Assembly (NCBI GenBank): GCA_025642075.2
Contig: JAODUO010000569.1
Coordinates: 120,001 to 184,000, forward strand
Source of the DNA: Ridgeia piscesae
Lineage: Eukaryota > Annelida > Polychaeta > Sabellida > Siboglinidae
DNA length: 64,000 nucleotides
Direction: 5' to 3'
The number at the start of each line of letters is the position of its first letter. Within the stretch, counting starts at the first letter, position 1. Of this stretch, positions 48,339 through 60,890 are shown in pieces. Made by a program: the position numbers and the translations under genes. A model generated the notes under the pieces. The model saw only the letters and a program-made list of their open reading frames with translations, was not told the DNA's origin and did not search any database.

Positions 48339-51300
48339 TACCATCATTTGACCTACTTCTACCATCCCATGTACCATCATTTGACCTACTTCTACCATCC
48401 CATGTACCATCATTTGACCTACTTCTACCATCCCATGTACCATCATTTGACCTACTTCTACCATCCCATGTACCATCATTTGACCTACTTCTACCATCCC
48501 GTGGACCATCATTTGATCTACTTCTATCATCCCATGGACCATCATTTGATCTACCTCTACTACTTCGTGGACCATCATTTGATCTACTTCTACCATCCCG
48601 CGGACCATCATTTGACCTACTTCTATCATCCCGTGGACCATCATTTGATCTACTTCTATCATCCCGTGGACCATCATTTGACCTACTTCTATCATCCCGT
48701 GGACCATCATTTGACCTACTTCTACCATCCCGTGAACCATCATTTGACCTACTTCTACAATTCCGTGTACCATCATTTGACCTACTTCTACCATCCCATG
48801 GACCATCATTTGACTTACTTCTACCATTCCGTGTACCATCATTTGATCTACCTCTACCATTTCGTGGACCATCATTTGATCTACCTCTACCATTTCGTGG
48901 ACCATCATTTGACCTACTTCTACCATCCCGTGTACCATCATTTGATCTACTTCTACCATTTCGTGGACCATCATTTGACCTACCTCTACCATCCCGTGAA
49001 CCATCATTTGATCTACTTCTACCATTCCGTGGACCATCATTTGACCTACTTCTACCATTCCGTTGACCATCATTTGACCTACTTCTACCATCCCGTGAAA
49101 CATTATTTTACCTACTTCTACCATCCCGTGGACCATAATTTTACCTACTTCTACCATCCCGTGGACCATCATTTGACCTACTTCTACCATCCCGTGGACC
49201 ATCATTTGACCTACTTCTACCATCCCATGTACCATCATTTGACCTACTTCTACCATCCCGTGGACCATCATTTGATCTACTTCTACCATTCCGTTGACCA
49301 TCATTTGACCTAATTCTACCTCCCCTGGACCATCATTTGATATACTTCTACCATTCCGTGGACCATCATTTGATCTACTTCTACCATTCCGTTGACCATC
49401 ATTTGACCTACTTCTATCATCCCGTGGACCATCATTTGACCTACTTCTACCATCCCGTGGACCATTATTTGATATACTTCTACCATTCCATGGACCATCA
49501 TTTGACCTACTTCTATCATCCCGTGGACCATCATTTGACCTACTTCTATCATCCCGTAGAACATCATTTGATCTACTTCTATCATCCCGTAGAACATCAT
49601 TTGATCTACTTCTACCATCCCGTGTACCATCATTTGACCTACTTCTATCATCCCGTGAACCATCATTTGATCTACTTCTACCATTCCGTGGACCATAATT
49701 TGACCTACTTCTATCATCCCGTGGACCATCATTTGACCTACTTCTACCATCCCGTGAACCATCATTTGATCTATTTCTACCATTCCGTGGACCATCATTT
49801 GACCTACTTCTAACATCCCGTGAACCATCATTTGACCTCCTTCTACCATCCCGTGGACCATCATTTGACCTACTTCTACCATCCCGTGGAACATCATTTG
49901 ACCTACTTCTACAATTCCGTGTACCATCATTTGATCTACCTCTACCATTTCGTGGACCATCATTTGACCTACTTCTACCATCCCGTGTACCATCATTTGA
50001 TCTACTTCTACCATTCCGTGGACCATCATTTGACCTATTTCTACCATCCCGTGGACCATCATTTGACCTACTTCTACCATTCCGTGTACCATCATTTGAT
50101 CTACCTCTACCATTTCGTGGACCATCATTTGACCTACTTCTACCATCCCGTGGAACATCATTTGACCTACTTCTACCATCCCGTGAACCATTATTTGACC
50201 TCCTTTTATCATTCCGTAGACCATCATTTGACCTAATTCTACCTTCCCGTGGACCATCATTGTGACCTACTTCTACCATTCTGTGGACCATTATTTGATA
50301 TACTTCTACCATTCCATGGACCATCATTTGACCTACTTCTATCATCCCGTGGACCATCATTTGACCTACTTCTATCATCCCGTAGAACATCATTTGATCT
50401 ACTTCTATCATCCCGTAGAACATCATTTGATCTACTTCTACCATCCCGTGTACCATCATTTGACCTACTTCTATCATCCCGTGAACCATCATTTGATCTA
50501 CTTCTACCATTCCGTGGACCATAATTTGACCTACTTCTATCATCCCGTGGACCATCATTTGACCTACTTCTACCATCCCGTGAACCATCATTTGATCTAT
50601 TTCTACCATTCCGTGGACCATCATTTGACCTACTTCTAACATCCCGTGAACCATCATTTGACCTCCTTCTACCATCCCGTGGACCATCATTTGACCTACT
50701 TCTACCATCCCGTGGAACATCATTTGACCTACTTCTACAATTCCGTGTACCATCATTTGATCTACCTCTACCATTTCGTGGACCATCATTTGACCTACTT
50801 CTACCATCCCGTGTACCATCATTTGATCTACTTCTACCATTCCGTGGACCATCATTTGACCTATTTCTACCATCCCGTGGACCATCATTTGACCTACTTC
50901 TACCATTCCGTGTACCATCATTTGATCTACCTCTACCATTTCGTGGACCATCATTTGACCTACTTCTACCATCCCGTGGAACATCATTTGACCTACTTCT
51001 ACCATCCCGTGAACCATTATTTGACCTCCTTTTATCATTCCGTAGACCATCATTTGACCTAATTCTACCTTCCCGTGGACCATCATTGTGACCTACTTCT
51101 ACCATTCTGTGGACCATTATTTGATATACTTCTACCATTCCATGGACCATCATTTGACCTACTTCTATCATCCCGTGGACCATCATTTGACCTACTTCTA
51201 TCATCCCGTAGAACATCATTTGATCTACTTCTATCATCCCGTAGAACATCATTTGATCTACTTCTACCATCCCGTGTACCATCATTTGACCTACTTCTAT

Positions 51301-51944
51301 CATCCCGTGAACCATCATTTGATCTACTTCTACCATTCCGTGGACCATAATTTGACCTACTTCTATCATCCCGTGGACCATCATTTGACCTACTTCTACC
51401 ATCCCGTGAACCATCATTTGATCTATTTCTACCATTCCGTGGACCATCATTTGACCTACTTCTAACATCCCGTGAACCATCATTTGACCTCCTTCTACCA
51501 TCCCGTGGACCATCATTTGACCTACTTCTACCATCCCGTGGAACATCATTTGACCTACTTCTACAATTCCGTGTACCATCATTTGATCTACCTCTACCAT
51601 TTCGTGGACCATCATTTGACCTACTTCTACCATCCCGTGTACCATCATTTGATCTACTTCTACCATTCCGTGGACCATCATTTGACCTATTTCTACCATC
51701 CCGTGGACCATCATTTGACCTACTTCTACCATTCCGTGTACCATCATTTGATCTACCTCTACCATTTCGTGGACCATCATTTGACCTACTTCTACCATCC
51801 CGTGGAACATCATTTGACCTACTTCTACCATCCCGTGAACCATTATTTGACCTCCTTTTATCATTCCGTAGACCATCATTTGACCTAATTCTACCTTCCC
51901 GTGGACCATCATTGTGACCTACTTCTACCATTCTGTGGACCATC
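48339..51944. repeat. 3.6-kb minisatellite, 33-bp unit, upstream of the channel gene
   Basis: About 109 copies of a 33-bp unit (CATCATTTGACCTACTTC + TACCATCCCGTGGAC), starting about 240 bp upstream of the channel start codon. Since 33 is a multiple of 3, each strand shows long open frames repeating 11 residues (HHLTYFYHPVD on plus, MMVHGMVEVGQ on minus, up to 929 codons). The frame slips by 1 bp at each 826-bp higher-order boundary, so the predicted peptide switches to an unrelated repeat, which argues against translation. Confidence 0.98.
49461..51938. repeat. three near-identical 826-bp higher-order repeats
   Basis: Copies begin at about 49461, 50287 and 51113 (CCATTATTTGATATACTT). The same order of variant 33-bp units recurs exactly, and translated segments of 125 and 138 codons are identical between copies. 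826 = 25 x 33 + 1. Confidence 0.95.
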
Positions 51945-52080
51945 TTTGGTCAAGTCTTACTATTCCGTTGACCATCTTTAGTTAACATTTACCATTCCTT
52001 GGATCACACTGGTCAATGTTTACCATTAGGCGGGCCATTTTTTATCAACTCCTATCATGGACACCAAAGACAAATACTAA

Positions 52081-52523
52081 GACAAGGAGATTCATAGAAG
52101 AATCACGGCCGGATGGACAGCATTCGCCAAGCACCGCGACATCTTCAATGGTAACATTGGAACATGCTTGAAGAAACAGGTCAATAACTCATGCGTACTT
52201 CCAGCAATGACATACGTCGCGGAAACATGGGCAGTCACCATCCATGCAAAGAACAAGTTAGCAGCCGCAGAAACAGAGATGAGAAGATGGCTACAGACGT
52301 GATTGAACATGTCAGAAGACGGAAGTGGACCTGGGCAAGGCACGTCAGCAGGATACGAGATAACCGATGGACACTACATATCACCACCTGGAAATCCTAC
52401 GTAAGGAAAAGACCTAAGGGAAGACCAGAGAGACGTTGGAGAGACGAACAAGACGACTACTGGAAGGGTACCATCTGGCAGATGATAGCCATGGAACGTC
52501 GAGTCGCATTCAAGCTAATGTAA
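52081..52523 (+). mobile_element. LINE reverse-transcriptase C-terminal fragment
   Basis: From 52081 one frame reads EIHRRITAGWTAFAKHRD, KKQVNNSCVLPAMTYVAETW and AAAETEMRRWLQ to a TGA at 52300. A shifted frame then continues EHVRRRKWTWARHVSRI...DNRWT, PKGRPERRWRDEQDDYWKG and IWQMIAMERRVAFK to 52523. These are the hallmark C-terminal motifs of endonuclease/RT LINE ORFs. Broken by a frameshift and truncated at the 5' end near the minisatellite. Confidence 0.9.
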
Positions 52524-52798
52524 TAATGTTTTAATAATAGATGCCTTACGCAAATGTTCGTTCCACGTCGGCCATTACTTGATGAAGCTGACGCACCCTC
52601 GAAATGTCATGTTGTATTACGCGGCGTTTCAACATGACATGTAATATTCGTTATTGGCGATACTGTAATTGCATGTGTTATTTTGGCGACGAAGAATACA
52701 CGAATGAAACATCGCTTTTATCGCAGAAACATCACACGTCGTGTAGTTGTTCAGCGCTATGCAAATGAATAGACCAGCTATTATGACAATTTGACCTG
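52524..52798. other. between LINE fragments, nothing recognised
   Basis: No feature recognised. Confidence 0.4.
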
Positions 52799-53228
52799 TG
52801 GAACTCTCTTCCAACTGAGATGAAGAAAACCTGTTGCCTCGTGACTTTTAAAAGTTGTTCAAAACGCACCTATGTCGGTCTGTGTTTGGAGTGTCATCTG
52901 TTAGATTATTAATTTTTGTTATTTATTTATTTTATTTTCCCCTATTTATTATCTTGTACATGTTTTATACTAATTTTACTCAATGTCTTCACCCATGTAT
53001 TACCAATATACCCTTTATTTTATTACTCACATTTTGCTAACGTATTTATTTATCATTGATCACTATTTTATGTATTGTCATTTACTTTAACAAATATAAT
53101 AGTATTAATCTTACGTAAGTTATTAATATTCTGCATATATAAATGTTTACATATCCATGTATACACAGCGCCTCCGAGTGGATTTTATCTAGGTTTGTGG
53201 CGCTATATAAATGTTCTTATTATTATAA
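52799..53228 (+). mobile_element. LINE 3' end (RT tail and 3' UTR)
   Basis: 52799-52909 encodes WNSLPTEMKKTCCLVTFKS (LINE ORF2 C-terminus), then TAA. The 3' UTR ends at GTGGCGCTATATAAATGTTC and TTATTATTATA, the same tail type as the minus-strand LINEs at 17.7 and 18.4 kb, so they belong to related families. Confidence 0.75.
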
Positions 53229-54488
53229 ATCAAAACGTTAAATCAGATATGAGAAAGTATAAATATCCTGAGAGTATACAGTCTACATATGATAATGATC
53301 AATATTCCATGCTAGTGTACTACAGGTGACCGTATCAATGTATCGATGTGGCTACACCTGTAGGCGTACAAAACACCATTTGTCTACGTGACGTCACTGC
53401 ACTCTTCCTCCGAAGCATCCGAATCGATCTGGATACGGTTGGCTGCACACTGTCTGACTTTCGTATGACATCCCTCGCATCGAATTGCGACAACAGCCAT
53501 TGCGATGTCGTGTACATCGTTCGACATTTGATGTTTTGCGTAACGTTTCATCTCAGACGAAACGACATTTCACATTAATCTTGCATACGGCATGTGGCAA
53601 AAAGAACATCATGCATAATTGTTAAAATACATAACAGTAAAAACGCAACGAGAGGGGAATTTACCTTAATCTGTTACTCCTTTGTACAACTTTTTTTTCA
53701 GCATAAGTTGAAATTAAAAGAAAATGGAAAACATGCCCAGGCGTAACTTTCTAACAATGTTCATATTACGCCATGTCGTGGAATGTATACAGATGAACAT
53801 TAGCTCCCGTTGCACGTAATGTTATGGACCTCGTTATGTTATATACTCCAGTATACTTAATGTTGTAGCTGTACTAAACAAATAAAATCAACACACGCAC
53901 GCACATACACACACAGGCACGCACACACATACACACACGCGCGCGCGCACAATTATGTACTTAAACAAACATATACTCAACGGTTCTGTCTTCGTCTCCA
54001 CGAACAAGTACGGCGAGCTCACGTCGGGTCTTCAAGTGGCGCTTCGAAAAACGGAAACCACAAAAATGTAATGTTCGCAAGCGACGGGAGAGTTGTGAGT
54101 TGTGTCGATTCGAAACCTTTTCAGCGCAGCTTTATTTCACCGTCGGTTGCATTCATTTGAACAGTATTGATTGCTTCATCTTTCACGGTAATGTCACCGG
54201 GTTGTTACAAAACGCATGTCACATAAATAAAAGCTTTTTCACGAGAAAGTATCGATTGTTGTGTTGACATACTCAGTCGTGTGTGACAATTCCGGTGATT
54301 GGGACGAGTTCGTTGAGTCAGACGGTGCTCACAACATTAGGCCCACCAGCCTGTGTTTGTTCGACCAACGTTATAACAATTGCACATTATGACCTAATAA
54401 TATCAATATCCATTTTCACGGGTAACACTATGCTTAAGTGAAAAGTAGTCCAGCCGTTCAGTGACCCAATTAAAAAGGTAAAAGTTAA
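53229..54488. other. intergenic, no gene recognised
   Basis: A G+C-richer patch at 53335-53575 is open in short frames on both strands without recognisable similarity. A CA/CG-rich tract lies at about 53892-53950. Confidence 0.45.
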
Positions 54489-54790
54489 GTTCTTATGTAG
54501 CGCAGTATCCAATCCTCACTTTACATCCCTGGCAGATATGTACAATCAAACACCATCTCGACCTCTCTGGGAAACATCCAGCCATACGCTACAATTAATG
54601 CGCGAAGGCTACTCGTAAATATATCCACCACTTTATATAGCCAGGTACTCATTTATACAACTGAGTGAACTGGAGCTGTGTAGAGTGAAAAACATGCCCA
54701 ATGTTTTAACACTGCAGCACAGGATTCGAACCCGGGTTCTCGTAGTCGAGAGTCACAGCGCTCTACAATTACGATGTAAAACGGCGGTAC
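54489..54790 (-). mobile_element. tRNA-headed SINE-like repeat, copy 2 (fullest)
   Basis: On the minus strand the head reads GTAGAGCGCTGTGACTC, then an anticodon-like region, then GGGTTCGAATCC (exact B box). The body (CACTCAGTTGTATAAATGAG, AATTGTAGCGTATGGCTG) matches the copy at 19060-19345. This is the tRNA-derived head of a SINE. The A box is degraded. Confidence 0.75.
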
Positions 54791-55370
54791 TGCTAACATC
54801 AGAACTGGTTGTCGTGACAGGTGGAAGTACCGGGGAAGGTCTTGACGGGCTGGATGTAGAAATAAATAACCCACCAATATTTAGGGAAGTTATGTGCACT
54901 TTGTTGCGTTAATTATTCGGATATGATGGTGGAGATATGATATACATCACAGGCGATGTTTAAGGGAGCCTGGAGATGTTTTGGCGAACCTAGAGTGGTT
55001 AAGTGCAAGTGTTTTTAAAGAGAATGAAAAGGCTAAACCTGCTTGGTTCGCACTCCAATCTACTACAATGTAGACTTCACGGCACAATGTAACAGTTTCC
55101 TTGCATTTAGAAGACTTGACCAACATCACTCGTTAGCAAAAACTACTGTAGAATTCCACAGAAATTGCATAAAATTATATAATGTTTATGTTCTCATCAA
55201 TTTGTATATAATTCTATAGAATAGTATACGTAATAAAACATATTACAGCTAATTATTGTTTAAATAAAATTCCACATATTCAGATTATTATATAATTATA
55301 TAGATTATTTCGTAATACTTTTTAATGTATTTGCCATTATAACATTTTCATTTTATAATATAGTTTGATG
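54791..55370. other. intergenic, nothing recognised
   Basis: AT-rich, no features seen. Confidence 0.4.
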
Positions 55371-55439
55371 GTCAGAGGATGTTTTGTTAAATTCCACCGA
55401 AATTGGTCAGAGGATGTCTTGTTAAATTCCACCGAAATT
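55371..55439 (+). repeat. tandem duplication of a 34-bp unit
   Basis: Two copies of GGTCAGAGGATGTTTTGTTA plus AATTCCACCGAAATT with one mismatch. Confidence 0.85.
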
Positions 55440-55477
55440 AGAAGTCAATATAAAGTTCTGTCGCATAAATTTTATAG

Positions 55478-55478
<1 letters not shown>

Positions 55479-55531
<53 letters not shown>

Positions 55532-55541
55532 ATACTATACT

Positions 55542-55572
<31 letters not shown>

Positions 55573-55598
55573 TATATATAATATATATATATATATTG
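55479..55598. repeat. (AT)n compound microsatellite
   Basis: AT repeats broken by TTTATACTATACTTA and TAATATA. Confidence 0.97.
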
Positions 55599-57099
55599 TT
55601 AAAGGATCTCTGCATGCGTGGATAGTTTCCATCCGTTCTGCAGTTCCGTATCTCCTATATACTGTGTATGGTAACATTTCTGCGCAACGTTTAGTGCCAG
55701 GTATAATGTGCAGTATCACTCGAAGTTCCGAATTCACTTGATGTTATAAAATGGTAAATTTAGACCACATGTCTGTCATGTCATATTTAAAATATCTAAT
55801 AAACGATCGAGTTTTGTATTTTGTGTTTTACTTGTTACCTATGTTATTGTTATTATATATGTATATTTATTAATATTCGTGTCAACAATGTAAACGCATA
55901 CTTTTGTAATATTTCAGCATTATAATGTGGCACAAGAAATGTTTCAAAATTCATAACTCCTGAAGTATTCAATTGCGCACGATAAAACGTCTACAGATTC
56001 TTGCTATATATATATATATATATTTGCTTCAAAATCAAAGAAATCAGCGAAATGTGAGATTACGTGTTGTTTTTGCTAGCCATTAAATATGTTTTTTAAT
56101 GTGTTGTCTTCGGGTTATTGTCTAAATAGGTAGGTAATTCTAATAGCTTTAAAAAGACACCAACAACACATCTGTGGGCCACCCATAAGTGGAGTTATGA
56201 CAACTGGAAGTTTGTCAAGTATCAAGGTCGGGTCAAAGTTTGATGACCTATATCTCTGGACATTACAATGCCAGGTTGACCTAAAATTTCGTAGGAAGCA
56301 TATAGACTCGTGACAATAAACGACCAAACACTCCAAATTTTATAAAATCGAAGACGGTCATGTAAATGTCACCGTGTTTTTTATTGAATTAACATATTGA
56401 ATGTCCCCGGGGTTATATTTCTTAAATTATTACGTACACATTAAATAATATCGAGCTGTCAAAATGTGAGGTGTACCTATGTTTAATACTACTGACACGC
56501 CTACGGGGACTATCAATGTTAAAATACGTATACATATATGTATACGTATGTGTTACTAATATAGTGTACTATTTTTTGTCTTGGTCACACAAGCAATTAC
56601 TCTTTGCGTGTGAGATTAGTACATACACTTTTCTTTTTCTTTAGTTTAATTACGAACCCTGGGTGACATGGCATTTGTAATCAACGTACTACCTTGGTCA
56701 AGGAGACATGATTTATCAATAGGGCTGCCACCTTCCATGCCAAAAAATACGGGACGGACTTCTAATCCCATTACAAAAGTTGCTACATTTGTCTCATAAC
56801 TAACAGTGCACCCGTTCCCAGTAGCTCTGGTTGGATGCACAAACGTGCTGCCACCTAACGTCGCCTGGGTGGGCTACCCATGTATACTCCGGTTATCGCT
56901 AGGTGGAACCACTTTTATTAGTGCATTTGACTAGAAGTAGAAAGCGCAACAATGAATTTGTCATCCTTAGAGGCTTAAATACTATTAATAATTATTGTTG
57001 GATAATAGTACCAAGGCATCATCGTCAAACTAAACCGATGTAAGATTGTTTTAGTGTTTCTACTCCTGCCATATTACGCACGCTCTATTCTGTTCGTGT
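55599..57099. other. intergenic, no gene recognised
   Basis: A small (TA)n tract lies at about 56006-56024. No coding recognised. 56640-56930 has a transposon-like G+C-richer texture but no pairing end was found. Confidence 0.4.
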
Positions 57100-57104
57100 A
57101 TATA

Positions 57105-57590
57105 ATGTAGTAGGCGATAATACAGGGCTCTGTTAATTGCTGTAATGCAGTATACAATTCGTGAATTACTCATATTGTAGTCATCGTTTACAAAGCAGGA
57201 AACTCTTCTTTCTATTTTCTCAAGTGTGTTTATATCTTTTTAGAAGTGTGGGTCCCCTACTGTGCAGCCGTATTCAATAATGCGTTTGACGAGAGTGATA
57301 TAAGCTCTTTCTCTTAGAAACTAAATAGTGTAGTCGTAGACAATATTTCAGATTTATTCTTAATGATGATAGAGAGGCATTGGCTTTGATACACGTTTGG
57401 GAGATGTTTGCTGACCAGGATAGGTTGTCTGTGATATTGTAATGTGTCGGCTTGTTTTAGTATACGATTGCCAAGTGAATGTGATCTGGTTAAGTTATTT
57501 TAAGTTCTGGCAGTTTGCATTATATTGCACTTTGTTGCATTAAAATGCATACCCCAGCCTTTTCCCAACTGGCAGTCACAATTGCAGAGC
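57105..57590 (-). mobile_element. old LINE reverse-transcriptase remnant
   Basis: Minus-strand frames read WGMHFNATKCNIMQTART (about 57560-57510), then LRERAYITLVKRIIEYGCTV, KDINTLEKIERRVSCFV and DDYNMSNSRIV (about 57320-57150). These match the W.M.FN..KC and LVRP.LEY...VW / LE.VQRRA blocks of CR1/jockey RT. At least two frameshifts and an internal TAA show decay. Confidence 0.75.
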
Positions 57591-57681
57591 ATAATTTCCC
57601 CAGGCAGTAGTGAGGGGCTCTACATGCTGCTACCTAATTGAGCCTTGGTAATCGAGGCTACGCGAATTTGAATTAAATGTA

Positions 57682-59593
57682 AGGCGGGTTTACACTATGC
57701 AACGCTGCTGCTTGCAACGTGAGTCACGGTTGCTTGCAACACCGTTGCAGTTTCATGAGACCACTGCTTGCAACGGTTCTATTCCATGCAACATTGTCTC
57801 TTGATTGCATGGAATTTGTCCAATCATAGGCAGTGACCGCGAGTGACGTATAGCTTTCGAAAGCATTGCAGCGAGTTGTTGCCGGCAGATTATTAGACAA
57901 TTTGTTTATTTTATAAATTCTACGAACAACGCCATTTGTTGCTTGTATACATATGTGAGGAGTTACCATCATTGCGGGTCATAGCAGCGTTATCGCAGGA
58001 AATAATCGATACGTATTTGAAGGTAGGTATCGCTGACAATATTCGAAGCGGCGCTTACTTGTTTTATCGTCCATATCAACAATGTTACGCCAATACTTAT
58101 CATGTAGTGCTTTATAGGGCGAGTGTATTTTTCTTATAAACATAATGATTCTATAATGGGATCAGCAATACTGATGTGATCACATAAAATAGCTATATTA
58201 ATTTTTAAATGGTGTGTATTACAAAGAGTTTTATACTACCACATTTTTTTATATAATTTTTCATATAAATACATTAATTCCTTTTGTGTCCCAAAGAATC
58301 CCTTTAAAAATGTAATGTACACAATTGTAACTAATCATATTAACAACAGTAGTTAATATGCTTAAATTTCATTACAAAAAGTGTTTTATTAATCACTTAA
58401 TTTTAAAACCCAGATAACATATCAAAACAAATTATCCATGTACGTTTCTAGTTTGTGCTCCACATACACTATCAGTATACTATAAATAATTGTTAAGCCA
58501 ATATAAACTGTACATTCTACGCAAACATTAACAGAAAATATTTCATATTTTCAAAACAAAATATCTGAGTAATACAAATTAATATTAATTAAACACATAA
58601 TGTTGCAACAGTGTCATTTCTGTTCATGTGCCAGTATTTAATCCTCACGCAATGTAAAGTTATGAACTAATTATGTTTTTTTACATTTTTTGTTGCAGTT
58701 AATGGAGTTACAGAAAGCAAGATATATATGCAGGCAATGATGTGTGCAGACTGAAACGAATGACGGACAGTAATTATGGATTACACTATATGACCTGCAT
58801 CAGCTTCACATAAAAGAGTTGGTGTGACAAGTTGCCATCTCCACATGTGGACAAGTTTCCTTGTTTCAGTGGCATCTCATCTTACAAGTCAAGTTATATA
58901 ATACCATTTGATGCACATAAAGTGTATTATGAATATCAGTGTAGCACATAATTTGCAGCCTACTGAACATTATTTTAAATTTAGCATGTTTTTATGCTAA
59001 TATATGCTATCATTGGTAATGTATATTTCACAATATAATGATTGTGTACTAATAATTTCATAATATAACTACAAAATATATTTATTAATGTACTCACGAG
59101 TCATTTTATTTGTCATCTTCTTTTAATACTTTCAAGTAATGTGTGCGGTTAGTTTAATAAATAAATGCATTTTATATTGTTGTGTACTATTTATTTAATG
59201 TTGTTGGCCCACAAGGATCCCATAACATTGCCTCTACCACTAATGTATTTGTAATCAGTGTAATGTCATATCAGATATATAATAAGCTAATTTTATGAGA
59301 TTCCATTATATTGGTTGGAATTTTTAAAACACTGGATAAAAGTGATTTTTACTCAGGTCTAAGAAAATTATTCCCAAACCCCCCCCTCCGATGCTACGCT
59401 ACCATTGCTATGTAAGAGTGGCGTCACACGGTGGCCTGGAGACGAATTAATGTCTCATCGCTGAAACCATGTTGCATAGTGTAAACATGCAAGAGCTGTT
59501 GCATGCAGCCGCGTTGCAAGCAACATCGTTCGGCCTTGACCTTTCTCAATCGCCCCGTTACTTGCAACCGCGTTGCATAGTGTAAACCCGCCT
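57682..59593. mobile_element. Harbinger-like TIR element, about 1.9 kb
   Basis: The left end AGGCGGGTTTACACTATGCA (57682) is the inverse complement of the right end, ending 59593. Flanking trinucleotides are GTA (left) and TTA (right), close to the TWA target of PIF/Harbinger. Multiple TTGCAACG/CGTTGCAA motifs cluster in both ends. The AT-rich interior has no recognisable transposase or Myb-like frame; an acceptor-like TTTTTTGTTGCAG at 58699 is followed by only a short frame. Non-autonomous copy. Confidence 0.75.
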
Positions 59594-60890
59594 TTAGGCT
59601 ATTTCCCGAGCTGCTTGATAAATAAGAAGCAGTCGAGTCCTTATTTCCTGAGCTGCTCGATAAATAAGAAGCAGTGGAGTCCTTATTTATTGAACAGCTC
59701 AAGAAATAACGCGAAGTCAGACAGTTATTTGTTGAGCAGCTCGAGAAATGGCGGCAACTCGGGTCATTATTTGTCGAGCAGATTGAGAAATAACGTCAAC
59801 TTGTCTCGTTATTTGTCGAGCAGATCTTGGCGTACATGCATGGGCTCTTTAAAATGTTTTCATGCTGTTAATGTGCACATACTAGTTGTTAATAGTCAAT
59901 ACGATGTTGTGTCGTTTACTGTTTGTAATTATCAGTTCTTAAGAGAAACAATGAGTTTTTGTATTTATCGAGTTGCTCGAGAAATAATGCAGACTCATCT
60001 CGTTATTTATCGAGCAGATATGCATGCATGGGCTCTTAGAAATATTTTTGTGCTATATACGGGCACATACTAATTGTTTGTAGTAAATGCGATGCTGTTT
60101 GGTCGTTTCCTGATTGTATTTATCCGTTTTGATGAGAAACAAGGAGTTTTCTTATCCATCGAGCTGCTCGAGAAATAACGTAGACTCGTCTCATTATTTG
60201 TCGAGCAGATCTTGGCGTGCATGCGTGGGCTTCTAGAAATGTTTTCATGCCGTTTATGTGCACATACTAGTTGTTAATAGTCAATGCGATGCCATTGGGT
60301 CTTTTACTGTTTATATTTATCAGTTCTTAAAGAGAAGCAACAAGTTTTCTTATTTATCGAGCAGATACGGGTGTGCATGAGTGGGTTCTTACAAATATTT
60401 TTGTGCCTTCTACGTGCATATACTAGTTGTTAGTAGTCAATGCGACACTGTTGGATCATTTCCTGTTTGTATTTATCAGAAACAACGAGTTTTCTAGCCA
60501 TCGAGCTGCTCAAGAAATAACGCCAACTTGATTCGTTATTTCTCGAGCTGCTCGAGAAATAACGAATCAAGTTGGCATTATTGTTCGAGCAGCTCTGTGG
60601 CTAGAAAATTTGTTCCTCATAAAAAAACTGATAAATACAAACAGGAAACGACACAACAGCGTCGCATTTAGTACAAGCAACTAGTGTATCCACGTAGACG
60701 GCACGAAAATATTTGTAAGAGCCCATGCATGCACACCCAGATCTGCTCGACAAATAACGAGCCAAGTCAGCGTTATTTGTCGAGCAGCTCGATGGATAGG
60801 AAAACTCTGTATTTCTCATCAGAACCAATAAATATATAAAAGAAACGACCCGACAAAGTTTCTGGTTTCTATCAAGTTGAGTCGTCACAC
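59594..60890. repeat. satellite of about 190-bp units with an orientation switch
   Basis: 59594-59815 is a short array of TCGAGCAGCTCGAGAAATAA-like units. Then about four head-to-tail units of 165-190 bp (59815, 60003, 60193, 60353) each run TATTTGTCGAGCAGATCTTG...GCATGCATGGGCTCTTA...CACATACTAGTTGTTA...GTTTTCTTA. At 60522-60576 a perfect 26-bp-arm palindrome with a 3-nt spacer flips the orientation. One full inverted unit and a part follow to about 60870. Confidence 0.88.

Noticed and set aside
48297..51912. Minus-strand frames of 314, 551 and 929 codons (MMVHGMVEVGQ repeats)
   Set aside because: Translation of the 33-bp minisatellite. The opposite strand is open too, and the frame slips by 1 bp at each higher-order copy.
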